A DNA stretch of 64,000 nt from Prosthecochloris ethylica. GTDB lineage: Bacteria; Bacteroidota; Chlorobiia; Chlorobiales; Chlorobiaceae. The DNA lies in the NCBI RefSeq assembly GCF_015234275.1, contig NZ_JADGII010000005.1. One strand, 5' to 3'. Shown here one piece after another: positions 54,092 to 62,627 of the stretch; positions within the stretch are counted from its first letter, which is position 1; each line of letters begins with the position of its first letter. Position numbers and translations under genes: made by a program. The notes under the pieces were generated by a model. It had not been told where the DNA came from. It was given only the letters and a program-made list of their open reading frames with translations, and did not search any database.

Positions 54092-55795
54092 TTAATAAGT
54101 TCTTTCCTGCAGCTCGTATTTCCCCATCGTCACGGGCTTTTCACCAAGCACCGCCTTGCCGTTTTCATACGTGCACAGGGTATGCTTGTGCCAGTTCTCG
54201 TCGTCACGTACCGGGAAATCGGTTCTGGTGTGAGACCCGCGGCTCTCCTCCCTGGCGTAGGCTCCGGCTGCAACAGTTTCTGCCAGGTCGAGCATATTGC
54301 GGAGCTCGAGAACCTGCATGAGGTTGGTATTGAACACATCACTGGTATCGAAGACGCGCACATGGGCAAAACGCTCCTTGAGACCCTTGATATCCGCAAT
54401 ACCTTTTTCGATCTTCGATGCTTCACGGAAAATACCCACATTGGCGGCAAGGGTCACGCCAAGCTCTTCGCGCAGCGTACCGTAACGCTCGTAATGCCCC
54501 GAAGGCTTCATGTACTCCCTGAGTTCCTGCTCCACTGCCTCGATCTCGCTGCGGGAAATCTCACCGGGCTCGAACCGTCCGGCCTCTTCGGCAGCGGTAT
54601 GCCCCGCGATACGGCCGAACACGAGAATTTCAAGCAGCGAGTTGCCGCCAAGCCTGTTGGCCCCGTGAACCGAAACACATGCAGCCTCACCAGCAGCATA
54701 GGCCCCTTCCATGGGGGTACGACCGTAAATATCCGTATCGATTCCTCCCATGGAGTAATGCGCGGTCGGCCTGATCGGGATCGGCTCCTCGATAGGATCG
54801 ACACCCTCGAAGTACATCGACATTTCACGGATCTGCGGCAGACGGGACTTGATGAGGTCGGCACCCAGATGTGTCAGGTCAAGATTGATATACTGTCCTG
54901 CCGGGCTGTCGAATCCCCTGCCTTCGAGAATCTCCGTTTCGATCGAGCGCGACACGAGATCCCTGGGACCGAGTTCCATTTTCTCGGGAGCGTAGCGGTT
55001 CATAAAGCGCTCCCCCTTGGTGTTGATGAGATAGCCGCCTTCACCGCGAGCACCTTCGGTCACCAGCAGGCCGCTCTTGCGCAATCCTGTCGGGTGAAAC
55101 TGGACAAACTCCATATCCTTGAGCGGAATCCCCGCACGGTAGGCGATCGCCTGGCCGTCACCGCTGTTACCTGCCGCATTGCTGGAACGGTTCCAGTACA
55201 TTTTCGCGTACCCGCCTGTCGCGAAGATCACCGTCCTGGCCCGGAATGCCTCAACCTTGCCCGTACGCAGGTTCATGGCGATCAACCCTTTTGAACGGCT
55301 CCCCTCCGTGGACAGGCTCAGCACGAAATATTCGTTGAAGAAAAAGACCCCCTTGCGCAGGCACTGCTCGTAGAGCGTCTGCAGAATGGTATGACCGGTT
55401 TTGTCGGCACAGTAGCAGCAGCGTGGCCTCCCTGCTCCGCCGAACGGACGCTGTGCAATCGTATTGTCATCCATTCTGGACCACGGTGTTCCGATATTGT
55501 CAAGCTCCCTGATAATCTTGGGTGCTTCAGAGCACAGCACTTCCGCCGCATCCTGGTCAGCAAGGTAGTCACTCCCCTTGATGGTATCGAACACGTGCAT
55601 GTCAACCGTATCGTCCTTCGCCTTGTTTCCGAGTGCCGCATTCGCACCACCCTGTGCAGCGGACGTGTGGGAACGGTTCGGATAGATTTTGGACAACACG
55701 GCGATATTCAGCGAAGGATTGGTCTTCATGGCCTCCATGGCTGCATACAGCCCTGCTCCGCCTCCGCCGACAACAACTATATCAAATGGCTTCAT
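54092..55795 (-). CDS. sdhA: Succinate dehydrogenase/fumarate reductase flavoprotein subunit
   Basis: Catalytic subunit that interconverts fumarate and succinate with covalently bound FAD. The 567-residue product shows the dinucleotide fold GGGGAGLYAAMEA near the N-terminus, the flavin-linking histidine segment RSHTSAAQGG, the active-site HPTG and TAHYSMGGI stretches, and RLGGNSLLEI. AAGGAG lies ten bases upstream of the ATG. First gene of the operon; two small hairpins lie in its leader. Confidence 0.95.
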   Translation of the reverse strand: MKPFDIVVVGGGGAGLYAAMEAMKTNPSLNIAVLSKIYPNRSHTSAAQGGANAALGNKAKDDTVDMHVFDTIKGSDYLADQDAAEVLCSEAPKIIRELDNIGTPWSRMDDNTIAQRPFGGAGRPRCCYCADKTGHTILQTLYEQCLRKGVFFFNEYFVLSLSTEGSRSKGLIAMNLRTGKVEAFRARTVIFATGGYAKMYWNRSSNAAGNSGDGQAIAYRAGIPLKDMEFVQFHPTGLRKSGLLVTEGARGEGGYLINTKGERFMNRYAPEKMELGPRDLVSRSIETEILEGRGFDSPAGQYINLDLTHLGADLIKSRLPQIREMSMYFEGVDPIEEPIPIRPTAHYSMGGIDTDIYGRTPMEGAYAAGEAACVSVHGANRLGGNSLLEILVFGRIAGHTAAEEAGRFEPGEISRSEIEAVEQELREYMKPSGHYERYGTLREELGVTLAANVGIFREASKIEKGIADIKGLKERFAHVRVFDTSDVFNTNLMQVLELRNMLDLAETVAAGAYAREESRGSHTRTDFPVRDDENWHKHTLCTYENGKAVLGEKPVTMGKYELQERTY

Positions 55796-55816
55796 ACACT
55801 CTAATCTCCTTATGGA

Positions 55817-55872
55817 AATCGCCGGCGGGCGATTCCCGGTGTTACGCCGGTCTGCAAACGGGGGCAGACCGG
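55817..55872 (-). promoter_or_regulatory. Two hairpins in the sdhA leader/CBS gene trailer
   Basis: A 9-bp stem CCGGTCTGC/GCAGACCGG (55847-55855 with 55864-55872) and a 7-bp stem (55817-55823 with 55828-55834) lie between the CBS-protein gene and sdhA. The first may end the CBS transcript; the second lies just upstream of the sdhA ribosome site. No clear T-run follows either. Confidence 0.45.
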
Positions 55873-55936
55873 ACTTTCTCTGAATATCAAATCAAAATGC
55901 AGTGGAACGACGCAAGGAACGTCGGTATCCGGCAGG

Positions 55937-56383
55937 TTACAAGGCTATATGATCGTCGTGAGCGGGGAGCTCCTCGACTGCGTGAAGCACGTCAGTCATG
56001 TTCAGCACTCCGACAACCTTGTTATCTTCCATGACAGTCAGCCGCCTGACATTGGTACGCTTCATCAGCCGCAGAGCATACTTGATGCGCAATGCAGGAT
56101 TGATGCTGATGATCGGCTTGCTCATAATCTGGAACACCGGCGTATTCCAGGGATCACGATGGACATCTTCTCCCGGATCGATCACTTTTTCAAGAATATC
56201 CTTCTCTGTCACGATACCGTAACAGTCATCCTCGTTACGCGGCTCGACAACCAGGCCGCTCTCGTTATTCTTCTTCATCAGCTGAAGGGCCTCGGCGACC
56301 GTACAGCTGCCTTTGATGGTGTGATAGTCTTTCTGCATCAGTGCAGAAACAGGGAGAGTCCGAAGTTTGACTAACTGATCCAT
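55937..56383 (-). CDS. Two-CBS-domain protein
   Basis: A 148-residue protein made of a CBS pair (Bateman module): CBS1 about 10-70 (LMQKDYHTIKGSCTVAEALQLMKKNNESGLVVEP) and CBS2 about 80-145 (KPIISINPALRIKYALRLMKRTNVRRLTVMEDNKVVGVLNMTDVL). Such stand-alone proteins sense adenine nucleotides or similar ligands. No catalytic domain is attached. The target is unknown; the neighbouring sdhA suggests nothing firm. Confidence 0.85.
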   Translation of the reverse strand: MDQLVKLRTLPVSALMQKDYHTIKGSCTVAEALQLMKKNNESGLVVEPRNEDDCYGIVTEKDILEKVIDPGEDVHRDPWNTPVFQIMSKPIISINPALRIKYALRLMKRTNVRRLTVMEDNKVVGVLNMTDVLHAVEELPAHDDHIAL

Positions 56384-56557
56384 ATGAATAAACCTCTGGT
56401 TAAAAAGGATGCAACAATCCTTTGCTATTGATAATAAACGTGCTTATGTACAGAATAAAATTTACCGGAATGCACCGCAGGAATGCTGTAGTCCCTGTAA
56501 AAGGACGAGGCATCAATTTACAAAAAAAATCCGGTTTTGCGCAAAAGGAGGGGCATT

Positions 56558-56585
56558 GCCGGTTCAGGCACGTGAAAGAACCGGC
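56558..56585 (-). terminator. Hairpin after the metallo-hydrolase gene
   Basis: GCCGGTTC (56558-56565) and GAACCGGC (56578-56585) form a perfect 8-bp stem with a 12-nt loop, 15 bp beyond the stop of the metallo-hydrolase gene. The bases after it (AATGCCCCTCCTTTT) lack an immediate T-run. Confidence 0.5.
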
Positions 56586-56600
56586 TTGCGGCAGCACCTG

Positions 56601-57242
56601 TCAAACGATGCCGTGCCGCCGCTTGTAGGCTGCCCAGTTCTTCTTCAGATCGCAGAATGAATCCAGGTCCGGCTGAAGCAGAAACGGGTTGGTCTTTTTT
56701 TCCTGGCCGATCGTTGACTGCGGGGCAGAGCCATAATCATGCCCCGGAAACACGCGAACCCTGTCATCCAGCTGCATCAGGCGCTCGTGCAGGGAACGGA
56801 ATTCACGCGCCGCCTCTTCGTGGGTCGCGGTTCCGCCGATCTTGCCGACAAACAAGGTATCACCGGTCAGGACTGCGTCTCCTGCAAGGAGGCAGATGGA
56901 GTCCTCCGTGTGACCCGGGGTGTGGAGTATCGTGATATCGAGCGAACCCAGCGGAAAAACAGCGCCGTCCTCGACCAGCCTTCCGGTCCGGGGGCAGACC
57001 GAACCGTAGAGTAATGGCTGAAGACCTGTCAACTCGGCAATCTCCTCATTGCCGTTGACGTGGTCATGGTGCCCGTGCGTACAGAACACGTAGCGTATGG
57101 TGAACCCCTGCTCACGCGCCTCATCGACGACGAGTGAGGGACTGTAGGACGGATCGGCCACCAGGGCCTCCCCGGACGCCTCATCGGCGATCAGGTACCC
57201 GAAATTCCGGTCACCCCCGGTACGAAACTGCTTGAGATACAT
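56601..57242 (-). CDS. Metallo-beta-lactamase-fold hydrolase, glyoxalase II-like
   Basis: A 213-residue enzyme of the hydroxyacylglutathione hydrolase-like group. Metal ligands are visible in THGHHDHVNG (HxHxDH), in the HTPGHTEDS histidine, in GDTLF, and in the C-terminal PGHDYGS. Substrates could be thioesters of glutathione or other thiols, or persulfides; the ORF alone does not decide. I chose ATG 57242 (MYLKQFRTGGDRNFGYL), whose codon overlaps the end of the PII-like gene; ATG 57263 is an alternative. It is the last gene of the RND cluster. Confidence 0.8.
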   Translation of the reverse strand: MYLKQFRTGGDRNFGYLIADEASGEALVADPSYSPSLVVDEAREQGFTIRYVFCTHGHHDHVNGNEEIAELTGLQPLLYGSVCPRTGRLVEDGAVFPLGSLDITILHTPGHTEDSICLLAGDAVLTGDTLFVGKIGGTATHEEAAREFRSLHERLMQLDDRVRVFPGHDYGSAPQSTIGQEKKTNPFLLQPDLDSFCDLKKNWAAYKRRHGIV

Positions 57243-57243
57243 A

Positions 57244-57549
57244 TCATGCCATCTGTTCGACATTCATGAGAAATGCTCGCGCGGGAAACCCGGGCTCAGG
57301 CGCGATCGGGTTGCGCTTCAGCTCTTCGATAATATCATCTGCCTTGTGATCTTCCAGCACCGCAAAGCACATCGAGGAGTAGGACCCGACCCCCTTGTCC
57401 GACGGCCACCAGGGCTGACTGGTGATCCCCTTGTCGCAGAAGCACCCTTTGATCGACATGGTGCTGAACATCAGCACATCGAATTTCCTGAAGAGATCCC
57501 GCACCTGCGGGCGGGTCTCTTCATGGCCCATGATTGCGAGAAATTTCAT
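57244..57549 (-). CDS. Small PII/CutA-like protein linked to the RND pump
   Basis: A 101-residue protein without signal peptide. Its layout (MKFLAIMGHEETRPQVRDLF, then a Gly/Cys loop GCFCDKG, then WWPSDKGVGS, ending in SMCFAVLEDHKADDIIEELK) resembles the ferredoxin-like fold of PII-like trimers, a subset of which are encoded next to heavy-metal or RND pumps. The PII T-loop uridylylation site and the ATP-binding residues are not recognisable. The cysteines in GCFC could bind metal. It lies 18 bp after the RND gene and overlaps the hydrolase gene downstream. I infer a regulatory or sensing role for the efflux system; this has not been shown here. Confidence 0.55.
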   Translation of the reverse strand: MKFLAIMGHEETRPQVRDLFRKFDVLMFSTMSIKGCFCDKGITSQPWWPSDKGVGSYSSMCFAVLEDHKADDIIEELKRNPIAPEPGFPARAFLMNVEQMA

Positions 57550-57567
57550 ACCCTCGTATTGATCAGG

Positions 57568-60500
57568 TTAGCGAAACTTTTTTCTTTCAACAAAATAATA
57601 GACCAGCGGCACGACGCCGAGCGTCAGGACCGTCGAAAGCAGAGCACCCCACATCAGCGAGATGGCAAGACCCTGGAAAATCGGATCGAAAAGAATAACG
57701 ATCGCACCGATGATCACGGTACCTGCCGTCAGGAGGATCGGCCTGGTCCTGACCGCAGCGGACTCGATAACAGCCAGCTTCAACGCTATGCCCTCCTGTA
57801 CCCTCAGCTGAATGAAATCGATGATCAGCACCGAGTTTCTTACCATGATCCCTGCCAGCGCAATCATACCGATCATGCTGGTAGCGGTGAAAAACGCCCC
57901 GTGAATGAAGTGGCCCGGAATAATACCGACAAGGCTGAGCGGAATAGCCACCATCATGACCAGCGGCGTCCTGAAGGACTGGAACCAGCCGATAATCAAC
58001 AGGTAGATAATGACCAGCACGACCGCAAAAGCCGCCCCCAGGTCACGGAAGACCTCGAAGGTGATCTGCCACTCGCCATCCCATTTCATGGCCAGACGGT
58101 CACTGGTAAACGGTTCGGAGGTATAGAGCGGGGAGATGTTGTATCCTCCGGGCATCTCGAGCTGCTTGATTTTTTCATCCATCTCGAGCATCGCATATAC
58201 CGGACTCTCTGTCACCCCGGCAACATCGGCCGTCACGTAGACCACGTTACGCAGGTTCTTGCGGTAAATACTCTTGTCCTCGACGTCCTCACTGATCGAA
58301 ACCAGCTCCGAGAGCGGGATCATTTCCCCTGCAGGAAGACGTGTCGTCATCGAGGCCATCCCCTGCGACTTGACGAACAGCTGCGACAGGTCGAGAATGG
58401 ACGTACGCTCCTCGATGGGCAGGCGGAGCTGGAGGCCGACAGGATCGAGTTCCGTCGAGGTATGCAGAAGCCCGACTTCAGAACCGTCGAGCGCCATTCT
58501 CAGTGTCCGGGTGATCTGCTCGGTCGTCACGCCCCGGTACGCAGCTTTCTCCTTGTCGACAACGAGGTTGTAGACTTTCTGATCCTCTTCGACCATCCAG
58601 TCCACGTCCACCACACCGGGCGTCTCCTCCATGATCTCCCTGATACGCTCGGCCAGCATGATCTGCTGCTCGTGATCAGGACCATACACTTCGGCAACAA
58701 TCGTCGACAGTACCGGAGGTCCAGGAGGCACTTCGACCACTTTCGCATTGGCTGCATACGTTTCCGCGATCTCCTGGACCTGAGGCCGGACCCGTTTGGC
58801 AATATCATGGCTCTGATCTGAACGACGGTTCTTGTGGACCAGGTTGACCTGGATATCAGCCATGTTCTCGCCTTCACGCAGGTAGTAGTGGCGCACAAGA
58901 CCGTTGAAATTGATCGGAGCGTGTGTACCGACGTAATACTGGTAGTTCTCGACTTCCGGTACGGTCTTCAGGTATGAAACGATATCCTTGGTCGCCCGGG
59001 CAGTCTCTTCGAGTGTGGACCCTTCCGGCATGTCGACCACCACCTGGAACTCGCTCTTGTTGTCGAACGGCAGCATTTTCAACTCGACCATTTTCAGCGG
59101 TATCATGCTGATGGCCCCCACGAGCAGCAGCCCGACAAAGCCCAGCGCCACAGAGGTTTTCCAGCCGCTCGACAGCAGCGGACTCAGGGTTTTGTCAAAC
59201 ACCTTGTAATAGAGCGAATTGCGAATATCGTACTCCTCGCCGTGCCCTTCGTCAGCTTTCAGCAACCGGTATGCCAGCCACGGCGTTCCGATCAGCGCGA
59301 CAAAGAGCGAAAAAATCATTGCCAGCGAAGCACCGATCGGCATCGGGCTCATATACGGCCCCATGAGGCCCGACACAAACACCATCGGCAGCACGGACGC
59401 AATAACGGTGAAGGTCGCCAGGATGGTCGGGTTACCGACTTCGTTAATGGCTGCGATGGCCGCCTGCAGCTTCGGCATCCGACGCATCGAAAAGTGGCGG
59501 TGAATATTTTCAGCAATGATAATCGAGTCATCCACCACGATACCAGTGACGAAAATCAGTGCAAACAGCGTCACGCGGTTCAGGGTATAATCGAACAGGT
59601 AGTAGACAAGCAGCGTCAGCGCAAACGTGATCGGCACCGAAGCAAACACCACCAGGCCGCCTCTCCAGCCCAGGAACAGACCCACGACGATCGTCACGGC
59701 AATCACCGCCCCGATCAGGTGTTCCAGCAGGGTGAAAACCTTTTCCGAGGCCGTTTCGCCGTAGTTTCGGGTTTCGGTCACGTTGATGCCGGAGGTGATC
59801 ACCGACCCCTCCAGGGCATCGATTTTCGCAAGAACCTGGTCGGCAAGCGCTGTTGCATCGGTTCCTTTCCGCTTGGCCACGGTAAGGGTCACCGCCGGAT
59901 ACTCTCCGCGAAGCGATTCGGCATGTGATGCGGCACCATGGCCGAAGAACGCATAGTTGTCCACCTCTTCCGGACCGTCGATCACCTCGGCGACATCGTC
60001 AAGGTACACCGGCTCGGAATTGAACAGCCCGACGACCACATTGCGGACATCGTCGGCTGAGGTCAGAAAACGTCCGGTCCGGACAACGAACTCTCGGTTC
60101 TTCTGCTGGAAGTTGCCGGCAGTCAGCTGACTGTTGGCCTCCCGGAGGCGCTCTGCAATCTGAAGCGGCGTGATACGGTAGCGATAGAGCGCCTCTCGGT
60201 CGAGCACGATCCGCACCTGGCGGCTCAGCCCGCCATTGAGATGCACATCACCGATATCGGAAATACTCTTGAGCTCGTCGGCCACCTGCGATGCGACTTT
60301 CCGCAGCTGGTACGGACCGTAGGAGTCGCTCCAGAAGGTAAGGGTGAGGACCGGCACATCGTCAATGGTCACCTTCTTGACGAGCGGAGGCTGCATGCCC
60401 CGGGGCATCCTGTCCATATTTTTCATGATGGTAGCCCACAGCTTGACCATGCTCTCCTCGGTATCGTCGCCGACCTCGTAGCGGACGGTCACCAGTGCAA

Positions 60501-60777
60501 AATCCTCCTGCGACGTCGAGTACACATACTTGACCCCCTCGATCTCGGTCAGGTATTTTTCCACCGGCTTGGCAACCCGCTCTTCAACCTCCGAAGCGCT
60601 GCCGCCGGGATAGCTGAAATAGAGATCGACCAGCGGTACGGATATCTGCGGCTCCTCTTCTCTCGGCGTCATGAATGTTGCCAGAACACCGATGAGAAGT
60701 GCCGTCAGCATCAACAGAGGGGTCAGCTTGGAATTGATGAACAGCTTCGCAAGCTTTCCCGCTATACCTTCTCTCAT
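57568..60777 (-). CDS. RND-family efflux pump permease (AcrB/HAE1-like)
   Basis: A 1069-residue inner-membrane proton-driven exporter. It has the RND layout: TM1 (about 15-35), a large periplasmic loop, TM2-TM6 (about 340-500), a second periplasmic loop and TM7-TM12. The proton-relay aspartates are present as GIVVDDSIIIAENI near residues 413-414. It resembles HAE/MMPL-like pumps of wide substrate range, and the substrate cannot be inferred. Directly upstream is a very small adaptor gene and further upstream a TolC-like gene, so a tripartite complex is likely. Confidence 0.92.
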   Translation of the reverse strand: MREGIAGKLAKLFINSKLTPLLMLTALLIGVLATFMTPREEEPQISVPLVDLYFSYPGGSASEVEERVAKPVEKYLTEIEGVKYVYSTSQEDFALVTVRYEVGDDTEESMVKLWATIMKNMDRMPRGMQPPLVKKVTIDDVPVLTLTFWSDSYGPYQLRKVASQVADELKSISDIGDVHLNGGLSRQVRIVLDREALYRYRITPLQIAERLREANSQLTAGNFQQKNREFVVRTGRFLTSADDVRNVVVGLFNSEPVYLDDVAEVIDGPEEVDNYAFFGHGAASHAESLRGEYPAVTLTVAKRKGTDATALADQVLAKIDALEGSVITSGINVTETRNYGETASEKVFTLLEHLIGAVIAVTIVVGLFLGWRGGLVVFASVPITFALTLLVYYLFDYTLNRVTLFALIFVTGIVVDDSIIIAENIHRHFSMRRMPKLQAAIAAINEVGNPTILATFTVIASVLPMVFVSGLMGPYMSPMPIGASLAMIFSLFVALIGTPWLAYRLLKADEGHGEEYDIRNSLYYKVFDKTLSPLLSSGWKTSVALGFVGLLLVGAISMIPLKMVELKMLPFDNKSEFQVVVDMPEGSTLEETARATKDIVSYLKTVPEVENYQYYVGTHAPINFNGLVRHYYLREGENMADIQVNLVHKNRRSDQSHDIAKRVRPQVQEIAETYAANAKVVEVPPGPPVLSTIVAEVYGPDHEQQIMLAERIREIMEETPGVVDVDWMVEEDQKVYNLVVDKEKAAYRGVTTEQITRTLRMALDGSEVGLLHTSTELDPVGLQLRLPIEERTSILDLSQLFVKSQGMASMTTRLPAGEMIPLSELVSISEDVEDKSIYRKNLRNVVYVTADVAGVTESPVYAMLEMDEKIKQLEMPGGYNISPLYTSEPFTSDRLAMKWDGEWQITFEVFRDLGAAFAVVLVIIYLLIIGWFQSFRTPLVMMVAIPLSLVGIIPGHFIHGAFFTATSMIGMIALAGIMVRNSVLIIDFIQLRVQEGIALKLAVIESAAVRTRPILLTAGTVIIGAIVILFDPIFQGLAISLMWGALLSTVLTLGVVPLVYYFVERKKFR

Positions 60778-60798
60778 GAGTTCACTCCTTTTTTTCTG

Positions 60799-61179
60799 TT
60801 ACTGCTTCGGGGTTACCAGGTCCCCCTCTTCGAGTGAGGGGTCGTAGGGAACAACGACGATCTCACCGGCATCGAGCCCGCTCAGGACGGCAACCGTTCC
60901 ATCCATCTCCGAACCGGTCCTGACCCAGCGGACACTCATCGCCCCGTCAGGGCCGAGAACCTGCAGCCCTTCGAGCTGACCACGCATGAACACGGCCGAA
61001 GACGGCACAGCGATAACGTCCTCTCCCCCCGGACGCACCACCTGCAGCGCTTCAGCAACACCGTCGGTCTCCGCCCTCACCACATCGTGTGCGGCGGAAG
61101 GCAGCGACTCACCCCCGCCGTGGCACGCTCCGAGTACGAGGCAGAACGAAACTGCCATCACGAACACTCTATACGTCAT
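60799..61179 (-). CDS. Minimal RND periplasmic adaptor-like lipoprotein
   Basis: A 126-residue predicted lipoprotein: signal peptide with lipobox LVLGAC, so the mature N-terminus would be a lipidated Cys near residue 19, followed by a Gly/Ala-rich spacer and about 75 residues (VPSSAVFMRGQ to DLVTPKQ) that match the C-terminal membrane-proximal domain of HlyD/AcrA-type adaptors. The coiled-coil hairpin, lipoyl and beta-barrel domains of a normal 350-400-residue adaptor are missing, with no room for them before the TolC gene. I chose ATG 61179 because an earlier TTG at 61197 adds only six residues. Either a real minimal adaptor or the remnant of a deletion. Confidence 0.75.
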   Translation of the reverse strand: MTYRVFVMAVSFCLVLGACHGGGESLPSAAHDVVRAETDGVAEALQVVRPGGEDVIAVPSSAVFMRGQLEGLQVLGPDGAMSVRWVRTGSEMDGTVAVLSGLDAGEIVVVPYDPSLEEGDLVTPKQ

Positions 61180-61237
61180 GTCTCTCTTTGTTTGCAATGA
61201 TTAAAAAACACTCTCCAGGGATCTCCACCACACCCTC

Positions 61238-62566
61238 TCAGCTCCCTCGGGCATACTGAAGTTCATGACGAGCCATGATATAATCGTACCTTGCCCTGTT
61301 GAGCCTCATGAGCGCCCGTGTATAGGCTGCCTCACGGCCGAGCAGCTCGAACGTCATCGCCTGCCCTGCCCTGTAGCGTTCACCGATATAGTCGAGGCTC
61401 ACGCGTGCTTCCTCGAGCGACTGCCTGGCGACATCGATACGAGATGCCGCGGTCTGAAGCATTCTCGAAGCACGGCGGATATCGAATCGGCTCCTGTCGC
61501 GGGCCTCTTCATAGAGGTAGCGCGATTCCAGCTCACGGGCACGGGCTTCCTGCTGTTTGCCGATTGTCTCGTAGCCATCGAAAACCATCCAGTTGACAGA
61601 GAGCCCGACTGTCCAGTTGTGCTCGTCCAGGCCAGGGAAGGCGTTGTCGTTCCAGTTGGTCTGCACAAAAGCGTTGACACGCGGAAGAGCTGCTGCCTCA
61701 GCCATCTGCGTGCGGTACTCCGCTGCCCGGGTATATGCCTCGAGCGCCTTCAGATCGGCACGCTCATCGACTGATACTGCAGCGTCGGCGGCTGCATGTT
61801 CGCGCTGCACCTCGAGACCGTCTTCAGGAACGATCGGGCTGTCGTCGTCGTAGCGGAGCAGAAAACGGAGCGCATCCTCGGCATTGCGGATTTCATCCCG
61901 GATCACCAGCTTCTGCTCGTTGAGTTCCGCAAGCCGAACACCGGTCGACAGCTTGTCCGACCTGGTGATCAACCCTTTGCTGTAGGCTTTGCGGGCCTCC
62001 CGGTCATGACGGCTCATCGCCTCGATGGAACGGTTGACAGCCTCCAGGTTGCTCCGGGAAAGTACCAGCGCATAATAGGCTTTTTTCACCTCCAGCTCGA
62101 TGGTCTCCGCTGCCCGCTCCAGTTCATACCCTGCCGACGACCGTGCGACCTCCGCCGCCTTGCGCCCATTCCATGCATCGAGATTCAGGATCGGCTGACG
62201 GACCTCCAGGCCGAGCTGAAAGTTGGTCAGCGCATCCGGATCGTTAATACGCTCCGTGTAACCGAGATCGACAGGGTTTACAACACGCTGGCGCAGCTTG
62301 TAACTGAACACCGCTGCCGGGTCATTGGTATGCATCATGGTTTCCGACAGCTCGACGGACGGCAGGTACGCCTTGCGCGTCTGCAGATAGCGCGCCTCGG
62401 CCTGCTCGACCCGGCTGGCCGCGGCCTTGAGCGTGGAATTGTTCTCGCGGGCCATGTCAAGTGCGTCCTGCAGCGACAGCCTCACCGGGCCGGCAGTGGC
62501 AGAGAACGGAAGCACAAGCAGGCACGCTGCAGCGATCAACCCCGAAAATCGTTTCAAACCATTCAT
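61238..62566 (-). CDS. TolC-family outer-membrane channel protein
   Basis: A 442-residue outer-membrane efflux protein with a signal peptide (MNGLKRFSGLIAAACLLVLPFSATAG) and the repeated helical organisation of TolC: an early LSLQDALDMARENNSTLKAA motif, long coiled helices around 95-210 and 300-420, and an internal repeat of the family. It should form the trimeric channel that opens the RND pump to the outside. First gene of the cluster; no clear Shine-Dalgarno sequence upstream of ATG 62566. Confidence 0.9.
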   Translation of the reverse strand: MNGLKRFSGLIAAACLLVLPFSATAGPVRLSLQDALDMARENNSTLKAAASRVEQAEARYLQTRKAYLPSVELSETMMHTNDPAAVFSYKLRQRVVNPVDLGYTERINDPDALTNFQLGLEVRQPILNLDAWNGRKAAEVARSSAGYELERAAETIELEVKKAYYALVLSRSNLEAVNRSIEAMSRHDREARKAYSKGLITRSDKLSTGVRLAELNEQKLVIRDEIRNAEDALRFLLRYDDDSPIVPEDGLEVQREHAAADAAVSVDERADLKALEAYTRAAEYRTQMAEAAALPRVNAFVQTNWNDNAFPGLDEHNWTVGLSVNWMVFDGYETIGKQQEARARELESRYLYEEARDRSRFDIRRASRMLQTAASRIDVARQSLEEARVSLDYIGERYRAGQAMTFELLGREAAYTRALMRLNRARYDYIMARHELQYARGS

Positions 62567-62587
62567 AACTATTGTTAATTAGAACGC

Positions 62588-62621
62588 TTAAAAAAATACC
62601 TGCAGCCCAGGGGACTGCAGG
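62588..62621 (-). terminator. Terminator after the polytopic membrane protein gene
   Basis: On the minus strand CCTGCAG/CTGCAGG (62599-62605 with 62615-62621) forms a 7-bp stem with a 9-nt loop followed by TATTTTTTTAAG. It separates the membrane-protein gene from the TolC gene downstream. Confidence 0.82.
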
Positions 62622-62627
62622 CGGCAC

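Noticed and set aside
56400..56597. 65-codon minus-strand frame between the CBS and hydrolase genes
   Set aside because: No Shine-Dalgarno sequence, no family features; the sequence holds a hairpin instead.
57232..58821. 529-codon plus-strand open frame opposite the RND gene
   Set aside because: Very His/Arg/Asp-rich and antisense to a well-supported RND pump.
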